A stretch of DNA of 33,709 nucleotides. Origin: Pseudoflavonifractor phocaeensis. GTDB taxonomy: Bacteria; Bacillota; Clostridia; Oscillospirales; Oscillospiraceae. Below the pieces are notes generated by a model, which was not told where the DNA came from, made no database searches, and saw nothing but the letters and a program-made list of their open reading frames with translations. The position numbers and the translations under genes were made by a program. Numbering within the stretch: position 1 is the stretch's first letter; each line of letters opens with the position of its first letter. The stretch covers positions 1 to 33,709 of the forward strand of contig NZ_JACLZC010000030.1 in the NCBI RefSeq assembly GCF_016901735.1, read 5' to 3'. Shown one piece after another: positions 1 through 9,032 of this stretch.

Positions 1-169
1 GGGCCTCGTGGAGCTCGTCCACGTCGGCCTGCTCCGCCTTGGTCTCCTCCAGGCGCCGGATGCGCTCCGCTTCGGTGGGCGTCTCCTCCACCGCCAGCGC
101 GTTTTCCCACGCCTCGATCTCCGCCTCGGTCATCTCCCGGATTACGCCGTCAATCCAAATATTAGGCAT
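1..169 (-). CDS. small phage tail-region protein, 3' end outside the window
   Basis: The reading frame opens at an ATG (167-169) and runs off the left edge, leaving 56 visible codons ([20 protein letters not shown] at the start). It overlaps the stop of the collagen-like fibre gene by 8 nt, so it belongs to the same leftward late operon. The visible part is strongly acidic and Glu/Ala rich with a predicted amphipathic helix. Small acidic proteins of this kind often follow fibre genes and precede the lysis genes in Firmicutes prophages. I do not recognise a family, and the function is unknown. Confidence 0.7.
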   Translation of the reverse strand, partial: MPNIWIDGVIREMTEAEIEAWENALAVEETPTEAERIRRLEETKAEQADVDELHEA

Positions 170-1505
170 TTGTTTTCACCACCTTATACGCTCCGGTGTT
201 CTCCGAGGTCCTGTACAGCGTAACGGAGCAGGTATCGGACTGAACGAACATCTCCGACAGAAGCCGGTCGGAAGCATTGCGGGCATAGGAAACGGCATAA
301 ATTCCGCCATAGTTGATGACCGTAACCCCGATGCCCTCATATACAAGCACACTGCTTCCGGCTTTGTTCGTAATGTCGACGTTGGCGTTGCCGCCCACAG
401 GTAGGATGATATACTTTTTGCCCACAGGTATGGTCCAGGTATTCTGCGCCTCTGCTGCTACCGTTTCTACGGTCGCCGAAAATCCGCCCGCTGGCTCTGC
501 CCACCCCGCCGGGGTGAGAACGTAATCGTCCGGCACGCCCTCGGTGGACGGGACGCCTTCCCCGGCGGGACCCTGGGGCCCCCGCGGACCTTCCGGGCCA
601 ACGGGACCTGTTTCGCCCTGTGGACCCTGGGGACCGGTGTCGCCGGTGTCCCCCTTGGGACCTTGAGGACCGGTCTCACCCTGGGGGCCTGCGGGGCCTT
701 CCGGGCCAGTTGGACCCGGGTCCCCTTGCGGTCCTGTGGGTCCCGGGTCGCCCTGGTCCCCCTTGGGTCCCTGGGGGCCTTCCGGCCCCGGTTCGCCCTG
801 CGGGCCGGGGTCACCCTGTTTTCCCTGTTCTCCCTGCGGCCCCGGCGCGCCTTGTGGGCCTTGCGGCCCTTCCGGCCCCTGTTGGCCCTGGGGGATCGTA
901 AAATTGAGCACCGCTGCGCTCTCCGTGCCGGTGTTGACTACGCTGGCCGGGGTGCCCGGCTGGCCCGTGGTAGTAGTGCCAACCGTAATAGTGGCGTCTT
1001 TTCCGGGCGGCCCTTCCGCCACCGGCGGGAGGGGCAGCTGGGATTCCACGTAAGCGCCGCTGTCCAGGTCCCACACCATCCAGTAACCGTTCTCGCCCGG
1101 ATAGGGCGGGTGCTGGTTGAGCTCCTCCATCTGCGCTAAAACTTGCTCCACGGCGCTGGGCACCGTGGGCCAGGACGCAGAGCCGGACAGACTGGCGGGG
1201 ACGATGGCCTGGATGACGTTGGTATGGCGCACCAGCTCCCCCTGGGTCCCGCGAAGCTGGAGGGCGTAATATCCGGACAGGGCCAGCATCTGGGCCGTCA
1301 GGGTGACGCCCACGCCCCCCTCCACCGGCGCCAGGTCGATAAAATCCAGCTGTCCGGAGGGCCGGGCTTCCACCAGCAGGGTCCACTCCCACCCCTCCGG
1401 CACGCCGGTAACGACGATAGAGCGGGTCAGGTTGTCGTACTGCCGGGCAAACACGCCGTCCGCATCGGCGGAGATGGTCCAGGTGGTTTGGTCAAACGTA
1501 ATCAA
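162..1505 (-). CDS. collagen-like phage tail fibre / baseplate fibre protein
   Basis: A 447-aa structural protein expected at the tail tip, acting in host-surface recognition. Residues 1-110 look like a compact beta-rich N-terminal domain resembling the baseplate-attachment domain of BppU-type proteins (an inference from pattern). Residues about 165-206 form a linker. Residues 207-316 are an essentially uninterrupted Gly-X-Y repeat (about 37 triplets, Pro/Gln/Glu rich) expected to form a collagen-like triple helix. Residues 317-447 form a non-repetitive C-terminal head, the likely receptor-binding or trimerisation part. The gene starts 3 nt after the glycosyltransferase stop on the same strand. 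Collagen-like shafts are common in phage fibres. The receptor is unknown. Confidence 0.85.
   Translation of the reverse strand: MITFDQTTWTISADADGVFARQYDNLTRSIVVTGVPEGWEWTLLVEARPSGQLDFIDLAPVEGGVGVTLTAQMLALSGYYALQLRGTQGELVRHTNVIQAIVPASLSGSASWPTVPSAVEQVLAQMEELNQHPPYPGENGYWMVWDLDSGAYVESQLPLPPVAEGPPGKDATITVGTTTTGQPGTPASVVNTGTESAAVLNFTIPQGQQGPEGPQGPQGAPGPQGEQGKQGDPGPQGEPGPEGPQGPKGDQGDPGPTGPQGDPGPTGPEGPAGPQGETGPQGPKGDTGDTGPQGPQGETGPVGPEGPRGPQGPAGEGVPSTEGVPDDYVLTPAGWAEPAGGFSATVETVAAEAQNTWTIPVGKKYIILPVGGNANVDITNKAGSSVLVYEGIGVTVINYGGIYAVSYARNASDRLLSEMFVQSDTCSVTLYRTSENTGAYKVVKTNA
558..887 (-). repeat. Gly-X-Y (collagen) coding repeat
   Basis: About 37 consecutive 9-bp codon triplets encode Gly-X-Y, mostly GPQ, GPE, GDP, GET and GPK combinations. 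The DNA is extremely GC rich, and repeated short blocks such as GGGCCTTCCGG and CCTTGGG recur. Repeats like this can change length by recombination or slippage. No frameshift is present in this copy. Confidence 0.85.
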
Positions 1506-1508
1506 GCA

Positions 1509-2240
1509 TTATCCCTCCTTCATGCCCGGATTGATCTCCCAGAACATATCAAACGCTCTATGGCTCATTGGGTCGCAGCTGCCCCGGGCGATCTTCTCGT
1601 TCCACTCCTCCAGGGAGCGGGTAAAATAGTGCTCTACCCATGCCGCCTCGGCGGTGACGGCCGGGTCACAGATGCCCCGGATTGGCTGGCCACGGCTATT
1701 CACCAGCCGGGGCCGGTGACTGTCCACCTGGATGGGTCCGTGGGCCGCCATGGCCCTGATCCGCCCGGGCCTGACGATGCACTTGCACTGCAAGAGGTAG
1801 GACGGATATGCAGCTTTTACGGTGAACCGCTCCCGCACCTTGCCCGGCATCTTGGTATACTGCCCTCCGGCCCCGTAGACCACCCACTTGAGGGCCACGC
1901 CGTCGGCCTCCGCCGGGAGTGCGGCCAGATAGGCCGGAATACTACGGCCATCCTCAATATGGATAAATTCATCCGTGTCAATGAATCCCATCCACTCCCA
2001 GGCGGGACCGCAGGTCCCCAGGCAATTGGCATAGGCGTCGGTCTGGGTATTGATGTGGGGACCAGCCCAGTCTACCACCGTACAGCGGTCTATGTACTCC
2101 GCCGGGATACTGTCCGACACCGGCACCTCAGAGCCATTGTCGTAGAGATAGACATGGTCCACTCCAGCGGCAAAATGCCAGTCCAGCCACTCAGGGAGAT
2201 ATTCTCCCTCATCCTTGATGAGCAGGCACAGGGCAATCAT
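1509..2240 (-). CDS. glycosyltransferase, family 92 / GT2-like (DUF23 type)
   Basis: A 243-aa soluble enzyme expected to transfer a sugar from a nucleotide-sugar donor. The N-terminus has the family signature CLLIKDEGEYLPEWLDWH followed by GVDHVYLYDNGS, typical of GT92/GT2 proteins. A DxD-type metal/nucleotide site, WMGFIDTDEF, lies at about residues 82-91. The C-terminal WVEHYFTRSLEEWNEKI also fits the family. The start at 2240 was chosen because its ATG overlaps the upstream TGA (ATGA, 2237-2240); in-frame codons further upstream lie inside the preceding fibre gene. No membrane segment is seen. Lying between two fibre genes, it may modify the fibres or a host surface polymer. The target is inference. 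Confidence 0.85.
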   Translation of the reverse strand: MIALCLLIKDEGEYLPEWLDWHFAAGVDHVYLYDNGSEVPVSDSIPAEYIDRCTVVDWAGPHINTQTDAYANCLGTCGPAWEWMGFIDTDEFIHIEDGRSIPAYLAALPAEADGVALKWVVYGAGGQYTKMPGKVRERFTVKAAYPSYLLQCKCIVRPGRIRAMAAHGPIQVDSHRPRLVNSRGQPIRGICDPAVTAEAAWVEHYFTRSLEEWNEKIARGSCDPMSHRAFDMFWEINPGMKEG

Positions 2241-3529
2241 ACGTCCACCGCCTTCCCCGCGCCCAGGATACCCGCACAGATGGTGACGGCGTTGGTATAC
2301 GGATAAGTGGACAGCAGCGGATACGTGCGAACCGCGCCGGTGCTGCCAAAGGAAACGCTGATCCGGTTGGGTTGATCGGTTATGTAGGTCGATCCATAAG
2401 TCCTCTGTATGACGCTGAGCACATCCCCCGATCCCACCGGGTAATTCCACTCATATCCGGTATCCGGCGCGACGGTGACGGAAAAGGACGACAGCTTGAC
2501 GGCGACGGAAAAAACAAAGGTCGCGTCCCCCGTCAGCCAGAAGCGGAGCCCGTCATACAAAAGCCAGAGCTGTGTGCTGCCCTGGGGATAGGCCGCGGCC
2601 CCGCCGTCCGCCAGCGTAAATTGAATGGTCGCCGGAACAAGGACAGGCCCGGAGCCGCCGGGGCTGGGTGTCAAGCCATCCAGCGCGGTTTTGACGGCTG
2701 CTGCCGTGACGGGCTTGTCCCCTCCCGTCGCTACGGAGGTGGCCGTGTCCACGCTGAGCACGTTGCCGCTGAGCTTCAGGCCCGCGCCCACCTTCCAGCT
2801 CTCGCCGGAACCGCCTCCGCTGCTGCCGCCGGGAGACAGCGCAGCCGCCTTCTCCAGCGGCATTCCCTGGGCCTCATACTCGTAGCCGCCAGAGATCCCG
2901 CTATCCAAATATGCGTCGTCGGTGCTGGCCCGCACTTCTTCCCAAGGACCATACATTGCGGACGGTGTTATTTCATAAGCATTGGACGCCTTGACATAGT
3001 AATCTCCGCTAGGGATTACATACTGGTCGTTGCTGAATACGGCAGAATTGTCAACTCTGTAAATTTTTCCGTCATGTCCAGCTACATAGTTTCCTTTCGT
3101 GACATCAAGAGCAGATAAACTGTCGTGCGTAAAACTTACTATTGTTGGATTCTTTAGCTGGACTTCCCCGGCATCAGAAAATTCAATTTCTTTTGCCCAT
3201 TTTATTGTTTTTGTTGCGGTCCATTCAAAAACACCAGTTAAATCAACATTTGTTTTTGCGGTCTCAGCCGGTGTCCACTTAACCGTCCTCCGGTTCCACC
3301 GCCATTGTGTATAACCGCCCAGAAAGGCATAGGCATCATTGGGCGTGCTGTCTCCGGTCAGTCCGGGGTAAAGCGCCGCCGTCTGGTCGGTAAGTAACGT
3401 CTCTTTATTGATGGGCGTACCTTCTTCGGTGGGCTCGTCCGCCCGGGTCATGTCGTACAAACGCTCTTCGCCGGTCAGTACGTCCTTCAGCTTGATCCGC
3501 CCCGGGTATTTGGGCACTCTGTTTTTCAT
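2237..3529 (-). CDS. phage tail fibre / tail-tip structural protein
   Basis: A 430-aa protein. The first 60 residues (MKNRVPKYPGRIKLKDV, then TPINKETLL) match the N-terminus commonly seen on Firmicutes phage tail fibre proteins that attach to the tail tip. A Gly/Ser-rich linker (GGSSGGGSGES) lies near residue 240, and a Gly/Pro linker near 290 separates a C-terminal beta-rich head. The start is supported by GGGAGGTG 6 nt upstream. DNA for about residues 95-200 is far more AT rich than its surroundings (38% GC by hand count over 3061-3240), suggesting a recombined segment. The receptor-binding role is inferred from position and architecture. Confidence 0.75.
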   Translation of the reverse strand: MKNRVPKYPGRIKLKDVLTGEERLYDMTRADEPTEEGTPINKETLLTDQTAALYPGLTGDSTPNDAYAFLGGYTQWRWNRRTVKWTPAETAKTNVDLTGVFEWTATKTIKWAKEIEFSDAGEVQLKNPTIVSFTHDSLSALDVTKGNYVAGHDGKIYRVDNSAVFSNDQYVIPSGDYYVKASNAYEITPSAMYGPWEEVRASTDDAYLDSGISGGYEYEAQGMPLEKAAALSPGGSSGGGSGESWKVGAGLKLSGNVLSVDTATSVATGGDKPVTAAAVKTALDGLTPSPGGSGPVLVPATIQFTLADGGAAAYPQGSTQLWLLYDGLRFWLTGDATFVFSVAVKLSSFSVTVAPDTGYEWNYPVGSGDVLSVIQRTYGSTYITDQPNRISVSFGSTGAVRTYPLLSTYPYTNAVTICAGILGAGKAVDV

Positions 3530-3532
3530 CTT

Positions 3533-3997
3533 CTACACCTCCCCGGCGTACAAATCGCCGCTGTAAAACCAGGCTTTTTCCATGTTGCCCAAGAGCACCT
3601 CCACCTGCCGGAGCGCCTCCTCGATGGCGTTGGCCCCCTGCCAGGTGAGCCGCGCCATGGTCTCCGGCAGCGTCACCTCTACCGCCAGCACGTCCCGCAG
3701 GCGGCGGACGTTGTCCAGATAGTCCGCCAGCTGGGACGCCGTGGGGATGTCCGACCGTGTCCATGTGGGCAGTGGCGCCAGCTCCACGGCGTAGCCGGCG
3801 GATACCAGGATGTCCCGCAGGTACTCCGCCGCGTCCTGAACGCGGTTGAGGTCGGAGACGTTGTAACTGCCCTTCAGGCCGGCGGCCCACTCCGCCCGCT
3901 GGTCCTCCGCAGCTGTGCCCGCCTGGATCGCACTTCTCAGCGCGCCTAACCGGTCCACGTCTTCTCTTGTACGGTCTGTCACCAATGCTAACGGCAC
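3533..3997 (-). CDS. small tail-tip-associated protein of unknown function
   Basis: A 154-aa protein starting at GTG, with a GGAGAGG-type ribosome binding site inside the end of the upstream gene (10-nt overlap). It begins PLALVTDRTREDVDRLGAL and ends MEKAWFYSGDLYAGEV. The motif GSYNVSDLNRVQDAAEYL in the middle and TWTRSDIPTASQLADYLDNV recur in small proteins found between tail-tip and fibre genes of Firmicutes prophages. It is mostly alpha-helical by composition, with no signal peptide. It may be an adaptor between tail tip and fibres, but this rests only on location. Confidence 0.65.
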   Translation of the reverse strand: MPLALVTDRTREDVDRLGALRSAIQAGTAAEDQRAEWAAGLKGSYNVSDLNRVQDAAEYLRDILVSAGYAVELAPLPTWTRSDIPTASQLADYLDNVRRLRDVLAVEVTLPETMARLTWQGANAIEEALRQVEVLLGNMEKAWFYSGDLYAGEV

Positions 3998-5595
3998 AAA
4001 ATCACTGCCTCTCCGATCCGTTTCCGTGCAAGGTCGATGTCAAGGGACAGAATCGTCCCCTCTTTCACGCCATCAAATTCCGTCTGCACCGTTACCACAT
4101 CGCCCGGGCGCTCGTCTGCCAGCACCAGCTGGGCGTTGACTGTCTCACGGCGCTGGCAATAGTCATACACCCGCTGGGCCACTTCCATCGCGTTTCCGTC
4201 GCCCACTAAGGTTGCGTCGGTAACCTGATAGACGTTGACCACCTCCGATGCCTGTAAGTCAGACTTCTCTACCTTAACGGTGCGGGTGGTGTGCTGATAA
4301 GGCTTTCCCATAAGCGTTACCACGCCTCCCGTGCCGGAGAGAACGGCATAGTTTGCATTATGCTCCAACAGTGTTCCTCCAGAGATGGAAAGGTCCGACA
4401 CAGGTTCCCCAAAGGTCACCATAGCGTGTCCGGTCAATGTGTCGCGGAACAGCTCCTTGCTCTCTGTTCCTGCGGTGTATTTGTGGGCGGTCACCTCCAC
4501 ACCCGTCACCAGTGCGGCGGTGTCGATGTCCGAGCCGGAATAAATGCGCTCCGGGCCAAAATCCGCCGTTACACTTGATTGTACCGGATAGATCCGGATG
4601 ACCTGACTGCCGGAGGTATCCACCACAGCGCCGATAGCAAAGGCCAGCTGGGCCAGGTTCTCCCGCCGGGTGGCGATAGGCAGCCAGCCGAAAACCGTCA
4701 TCCCTGCCAGTGACGGGTCCAGATCATAGGCGTTATGCCCCAGGATCTCCGCAGCCAGCGCGTCCACCCGCTTGCCGGCATAAACGCCGCCCATGTGGTT
4801 TTCCTCTTCCAGCAGCCCCACGGCGTCGCTGGTCTCAATCTCATACATGGCCGTCCCCACCCGCTTGGAGGCCGACACATAGAAGACTCCCTGTAAGATG
4901 CCGCCGTGATAGACCTCCATGGGCTGTTTCCGCTGGAACAGGAATGGCACCGGGTCCTTGCTGGACAGAGTCAGATCACAGGTGTTGATCTCCAGCTCCT
5001 CCGAGATGACCGAAGCGGCCTGAAAGAGATTGACCCGCCGCAGTTCGCCTGAGGTGAAGATGCGGGTCTGCCCGTAGACCGCTTCCTGAAGCTTGAGAAA
5101 GCGGAAGGGCAGAACGGTCTTTCGGAAGGTAATGACCAACTTGTTATAGGCCGAAACCTCCCGCAGGCAGGTATATACCGCAGCGTCCGGTGCAAAATCC
5201 TGCTGTGCCAGCAGCAGCGCGTCCCGGTACCACTTGATATTGAGAGCGCTGCACCAGCACGGCTCTTTGGTGTCAAAGGAAAAGGACAGCCCCACGCTGG
5301 AAAAGAGGCCGTCAAACTGGATGGTCAGCACCGGCGGCGTTGAAAACTGTCCTTCTTCGTCTGACTGTGCCAGCGACCAGGCGCCCCATGCCCCCGGTTC
5401 CGGTGCGTCAGGGAACACCTCCCGGCTCCCGTCCAGCGGCCACTGGTTCCACTCGCCTGTGGCCATAGCGGTGGCATCCACCCCCAGGTTGACCGCTTCC
5501 AGGTCGGAAAAGGGCTGCGTGTCCTCCATGGACAGCTCCGCCGCCTCCTGTGCCCCAGGGGCCACGTCCCGATAAATCAGTTTTGTCTCCGCCAT
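3988..5595 (-). CDS. tail-associated (tail-tip hub) protein
   Basis: A 535-aa protein located directly after the distal-tail candidate, the usual place of the siphovirus tail-associated (Tal/gp27-like hub) protein. It has a beta-rich N-terminal half. Residues about 190-260 (ISEELEINTCDLTL, then FQRKQPMEVYHGGILQGVFYVSA) resemble the gp27-like hub fold that receives the tail tip. The C-terminal part contains repeated VTLMGKPYQHTTRTV / VVNVYQVTDATLV segments of hub type. I see no peptidase or hydrolase catalytic motif, so cell-wall degrading activity is not claimed. The ATG at 5595 has AGGAGG about 7 nt upstream. Confidence 0.7.
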   Translation of the reverse strand: MAETKLIYRDVAPGAQEAAELSMEDTQPFSDLEAVNLGVDATAMATGEWNQWPLDGSREVFPDAPEPGAWGAWSLAQSDEEGQFSTPPVLTIQFDGLFSSVGLSFSFDTKEPCWCSALNIKWYRDALLLAQQDFAPDAAVYTCLREVSAYNKLVITFRKTVLPFRFLKLQEAVYGQTRIFTSGELRRVNLFQAASVISEELEINTCDLTLSSKDPVPFLFQRKQPMEVYHGGILQGVFYVSASKRVGTAMYEIETSDAVGLLEEENHMGGVYAGKRVDALAAEILGHNAYDLDPSLAGMTVFGWLPIATRRENLAQLAFAIGAVVDTSGSQVIRIYPVQSSVTADFGPERIYSGSDIDTAALVTGVEVTAHKYTAGTESKELFRDTLTGHAMVTFGEPVSDLSISGGTLLEHNANYAVLSGTGGVVTLMGKPYQHTTRTVKVEKSDLQASEVVNVYQVTDATLVGDGNAMEVAQRVYDYCQRRETVNAQLVLADERPGDVVTVQTEFDGVKEGTILSLDIDLARKRIGEAVILCR

Positions 5596-5596
5596 T

Positions 5597-5992
5597 TCAT
5601 GGCCTCCTGGAAGGCGCTTTTGACGTAAAGGTAAAGGACAGTTTCCCCCACAGGTTCCGCCCGTCTGGCAGCATCTGAATCAGTTCGTCATCCACATTGG
5701 CCACGTAAGCCTGAAAGGTGAGGGTTTTCTGTCCATATGGGACGGTAATGGTATGGAACTCCTCCGGGCTGGAAAGCACCTCATAGAGGGCGTCGTATGC
5801 CTCCACTTCCATCCCCTCCGTGTCCAGCGCCATGACATAGTTATAGTAGGTGCCCACCACGTCGCGCTCCATGTCGCCAGACTGAAGCCGCCCGGCCTTG
5901 TCGCCGTCCAGCACCCGGCCCTGGCGTTTGAGCCCGCCCCGTGGAACGCTGACAAGATAGGACTTCCCGTCTACCGTAAATACCGGACGCAT
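5597..5992 (-). CDS. distal-tail-like small tail protein
   Basis: A 131-aa protein directly after the tape measure gene. The ATG at 5992 overlaps the tape measure TGA by one base (TGATG), favouring translational coupling; a TTG one codon earlier is possible. The protein has GKSYLVSVPRGGLKRQ near its N-terminus and a beta-rich body ending in LWGKLSFTFTSKAPSRRP. Position and size fit a minimal distal tail (Dit) or tail-tip adaptor protein linking the tube to the hub encoded next. The family assignment comes from gene order, not from a diagnostic motif. Confidence 0.6.
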   Translation of the reverse strand: MRPVFTVDGKSYLVSVPRGGLKRQGRVLDGDKAGRLQSGDMERDVVGTYYNYVMALDTEGMEVEAYDALYEVLSSPEEFHTITVPYGQKTLTFQAYVANVDDELIQMLPDGRNLWGKLSFTFTSKAPSRRP

Positions 5993-8463
5993 CAATAGGC
6001 CCCTCCTCTCACCAGCCGGACGCCACGCCGCTGGCTCTCTTTGTCCAGCTCCAGCTTCAGATGCCGGACAAATCCCCGGTCGGAGACCAGGCGCAGCGTG
6101 ATCTCCTGCCCGTAGCCACGCCGGGACAGGACGTTTTCCACCGCCTGCTCAATGGTGGACAGGGGCGCTTCGATATTGGTTCCGCTCTTCTGGTCGCCCA
6201 GAACGGCCAAAAACGCCTGGTTGGGCGGGATGACCGCGCCAGTGGCCAGACGGGGGAGCTTCAGCTCCGGCACCCTGGGAATGTTGAGGCCAAAAGAATT
6301 CCCTCCCACTCCAGGGACCCAGTCCGGAACGTCCACACGGAGCAGGTTGAGCGCATCGATCACCTTGTTGATGCCAAGGATAAAAAAGTTCACGAATTTC
6401 TCGACCATACCGATCATCGTGTTAATAGGCGCTTTGATGATCTTGACCAAATTCTCAAATATCTGTTTCCAGTCCGCAGAAAATACGTCGGATAAAAAGT
6501 CTGTTACGGCGGTAAATTTTTCGATAATCCAGCTGGCCCCGTCAATTACCGCCCCCAGCAGATCGCCCAGCAGATCAATTGCTCCGCCCAGCACATCTGA
6601 GATGACCGGTCCAAATTTGTCGATAAACCAATTGACAATCGGAAGAATGAAGTTGTTATAGATGTTCAGCGCCAGCTCGGCAAGGGAACCGGCAAAGTCC
6701 AGGAGATGGTCCCATAAGGGCTTGACGTGTTCGTCCCAAAGCTCACTCACAACGTCCATGATCTTATCCCATACCGGCTTGCATATGGTCTCCCACGCAT
6801 TTTTCAGCGTCTGGGCCGTTCCACTGACGGCTTCTTTCAGCTTGTCAAAGATGGGTTTCCCATGCTTCTCCCACGCCGCAATGATGCTGTCCCAGACGTC
6901 AGACCAAATCTTTTGGATCATTTGCAGGGCCGGAGCCACAGCTTCCGACCAGATCAGGTCAAAGATCCCCTTTATTTCCCCAAAAAGCACGTCGAAGGCG
7001 GAGAGAACCTCTGTCCCGAACTCGGTCAGGGCGGGCAGGATGTCCACGGCCCATTTCTGCACCGCCGGGAAAATGACGAGAGACCACAGGTCGGAGAATA
7101 CCATCCCCACGGTATCCAGAAGCCCGCCCATGGTATTGCCGAACGTGGTAATAAACTGGTTCAAAAACGTGGTAAAGTCTCCGCTGAACCAGTCGTAGAG
7201 CGGAGAGCCCAGTGTTTTGATATCCTGCCACGCCTGGAAAAAGGCGCCGGACAGGGCAGACGCGCCGTTTTGGATACTGGCAAATGCCGATGCAAAGGAA
7301 GCCCGGAAGGGCTCCACCGCCGCCCGCAGCCGCTCCATGAGGTCCAGAAATTTCCCCGCCGCTCCTTCGGTCTCCGTTTCCACCGCCGGCAAGCCGGACA
7401 CGCCGGACGCACTGCCGCCGCTGGAAACGCCTCCTCCCCCGCCGGCAGCGGACGCCCCGGCCGGCCCAGACATCTTATTCAGCTGGTCAAAACCAGCCAG
7501 CGTCTTCTGCTGGGCCTTGTTGGTCGCCTTTGTGGCATCGGTCAGGGCGTCCTGGTTCTCCACCGCTTCCCCGATGCCGGACGACACTCCGCCTACAGCG
7601 GCCTGGGTCTGCTGAATTTGGGTCTGCGCTCCGCCGAAGATGGCGGTCAGCGCGGCGTTGAGGGCGTTGGCCGCGTTGATGAGTACGCCAACGATCTGGT
7701 TGAGCAGCTTCACTGCCGGGAGCAGGATTGTGGTCAACGCCTGGCCGATCACCGACATAAACTCCTGCCACTGCATGGAGAGGATGCGGGTCTGGTTGGC
7801 CCAGCTATCCTGGGTGCGGATAAAGTCGCCGGAGGCCAGGGCCAGCCGGTCGGTCACGTAGGCATAGCGCAGCGCCACCTGTTCGGCCTGGGTCATACTC
7901 TGGATGTTGGCGTTCATGCCGTGCTGCATGGCGTACTGCTGCAAATTAGTCTGGGTCATGACCACGCCCAGCTCCTTGAGACTTTCGGTCTCGCCAGTGA
8001 GGACACTTTGCAGCTTATAGGCCGCCTCTTCCTGCGTAATGTTATAAAAAGAGGCGACATCGCCCGAAAGCCCGGTCAGTGCCAGGGACATTTCCGCCGC
8101 ACTATCCATGGCGATCCCCATGCCCCGGGCCATGGACATATAGGTGGACGCGGTCTTTTTCGCGGCCAGGGTGGACATACCAAAGTTGGTAATGGCCTGA
8201 TTGGCAAAGGTCTCCACCTGCCCCGCCATATCGCCGAAGGCCACGTCCACCACGTTCTGCACCTCGGCCACGTCGCTCCCCAGCTCGATGCACTCCTTGC
8301 CGAACTGGAGCAGCTGGCCGGCGGCAACGACGGCGGCCACCGTCTTCCCGATCTCCAGGAGGGCGGATTTCATGCCGCCCAGTCCCCGCTCCAGCCCCTT
8401 GACGCCCTGGTCAAAGCCTTTGGTATTCAGGCTGGTATCAATGGTCACCTTTCCGTCTGCCAT
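5992..8463 (-). CDS. phage tail tape measure protein
   Basis: An 823-aa protein that sets tail length and is threaded through the tail tube. The N-terminal ADGKVTIDTSLNTKGFDQG is a classic tape-measure opening, followed by long Ala-rich helices, a Gly/Ser-rich hinge near residue 340 (GGGGGVSSGGSASG), hydrophobic segments, and repeated WDxI/W-rich helical units around residues 500-620. At the usual 1.5 Angstrom per residue this length would predict a tail of roughly 120 nm (inference). No peptidase or lysozyme domain is visible. It lies after the Gp15 gene, as expected in Firmicutes siphophages. Confidence 0.95.
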   Translation of the reverse strand: MADGKVTIDTSLNTKGFDQGVKGLERGLGGMKSALLEIGKTVAAVVAAGQLLQFGKECIELGSDVAEVQNVVDVAFGDMAGQVETFANQAITNFGMSTLAAKKTASTYMSMARGMGIAMDSAAEMSLALTGLSGDVASFYNITQEEAAYKLQSVLTGETESLKELGVVMTQTNLQQYAMQHGMNANIQSMTQAEQVALRYAYVTDRLALASGDFIRTQDSWANQTRILSMQWQEFMSVIGQALTTILLPAVKLLNQIVGVLINAANALNAALTAIFGGAQTQIQQTQAAVGGVSSGIGEAVENQDALTDATKATNKAQQKTLAGFDQLNKMSGPAGASAAGGGGGVSSGGSASGVSGLPAVETETEGAAGKFLDLMERLRAAVEPFRASFASAFASIQNGASALSGAFFQAWQDIKTLGSPLYDWFSGDFTTFLNQFITTFGNTMGGLLDTVGMVFSDLWSLVIFPAVQKWAVDILPALTEFGTEVLSAFDVLFGEIKGIFDLIWSEAVAPALQMIQKIWSDVWDSIIAAWEKHGKPIFDKLKEAVSGTAQTLKNAWETICKPVWDKIMDVVSELWDEHVKPLWDHLLDFAGSLAELALNIYNNFILPIVNWFIDKFGPVISDVLGGAIDLLGDLLGAVIDGASWIIEKFTAVTDFLSDVFSADWKQIFENLVKIIKAPINTMIGMVEKFVNFFILGINKVIDALNLLRVDVPDWVPGVGGNSFGLNIPRVPELKLPRLATGAVIPPNQAFLAVLGDQKSGTNIEAPLSTIEQAVENVLSRRGYGQEITLRLVSDRGFVRHLKLELDKESQRRGVRLVRGGAY

Positions 8464-8471
8464 GTCCTCAC

Positions 8472-9032
8472 CTACTCTCCCAGCAGTTTTTTCAGCCGTT
8501 CCCGCTCATCCAGTTCTTCCTGGGTGTACCTGGTCCGAAAGTCAATGGAGGAGCGGTGTTCCCGGTAAAACTCCCGCTCCCAGTCGGACAATTTTTTCCC
8601 CTTGCGCCGCTTTTCCCGGATGGCCACTACCGTGGCCAGCTGCCCGTCCCCGATGGCGTTGAACCAGGCGACAAAGGTCCACCAGTGGACAAAAGGCAAG
8701 GTGCGGACCTCCCGTCCCGCCACGCGGTTGAGGTCGGAAATGATGAGCGCCCGGTCCTGCACCCAGTCAATGGTCTTGGGATGGGGCCTCCCGTCCGGTT
8801 CCTCTCCGGCGGCGATGAAATCCGCCATACGCTCCGCCGCCTCTTGGTAGCAGTTTTCAGGGATGGTATCAAACCGGGTGTAAAAAAGCGACATGGCCAC
8901 ATAAACCCGAACCTGCCCGTGCTGCTCTTCCTCGTTCAGACGGCGGATGACCTCCAGCACATCACGGAAGTCGGCGTGGATGGGCTGGCCCTTCCCGCCC
9001 ACAGTCAGGGAGACCGGCAGTTCCCAGGTCAT
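8472..9032 (-). CDS. Gp15-family tail assembly protein
   Basis: A 186-aa protein of the bacteriophage Gp15 family, the second gene of the two-gene tail assembly chaperone set found before the tape measure gene. Family-like features are the N-terminal DFRDVLEVIRRLNEE, the middle FDYEQD-equivalent region KTIDWVQDRALIISDLNRV, and the Trp-rich LPFVHWWTFVAWFNAIGDG. The end is charged (YTQEELDERERLKKLLGE). The ATG overlaps the upstream TGA (ATGA, 9029-9032). The chaperone role in loading the tape measure is known for analogous pairs and is inferred here. Confidence 0.88.
   Translation of the reverse strand: MTWELPVSLTVGGKGQPIHADFRDVLEVIRRLNEEEQHGQVRVYVAMSLFYTRFDTIPENCYQEAAERMADFIAAGEEPDGRPHPKTIDWVQDRALIISDLNRVAGREVRTLPFVHWWTFVAWFNAIGDGQLATVVAIREKRRKGKKLSDWEREFYREHRSSIDFRTRYTQEELDERERLKKLLGE

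Noticed and set aside
558..887. CRISPR-like or tandem DNA repeat array
   Set aside because: The repeat is a nine-base coding pattern for Gly-X-Y, with no constant repeat/spacer structure.
3988..5595. Tail peptidase or lysozyme domain
   Set aside because: No catalytic motif such as NlpC/P60 Cys-His or lysozyme Glu was visible, so only a hub role is proposed.
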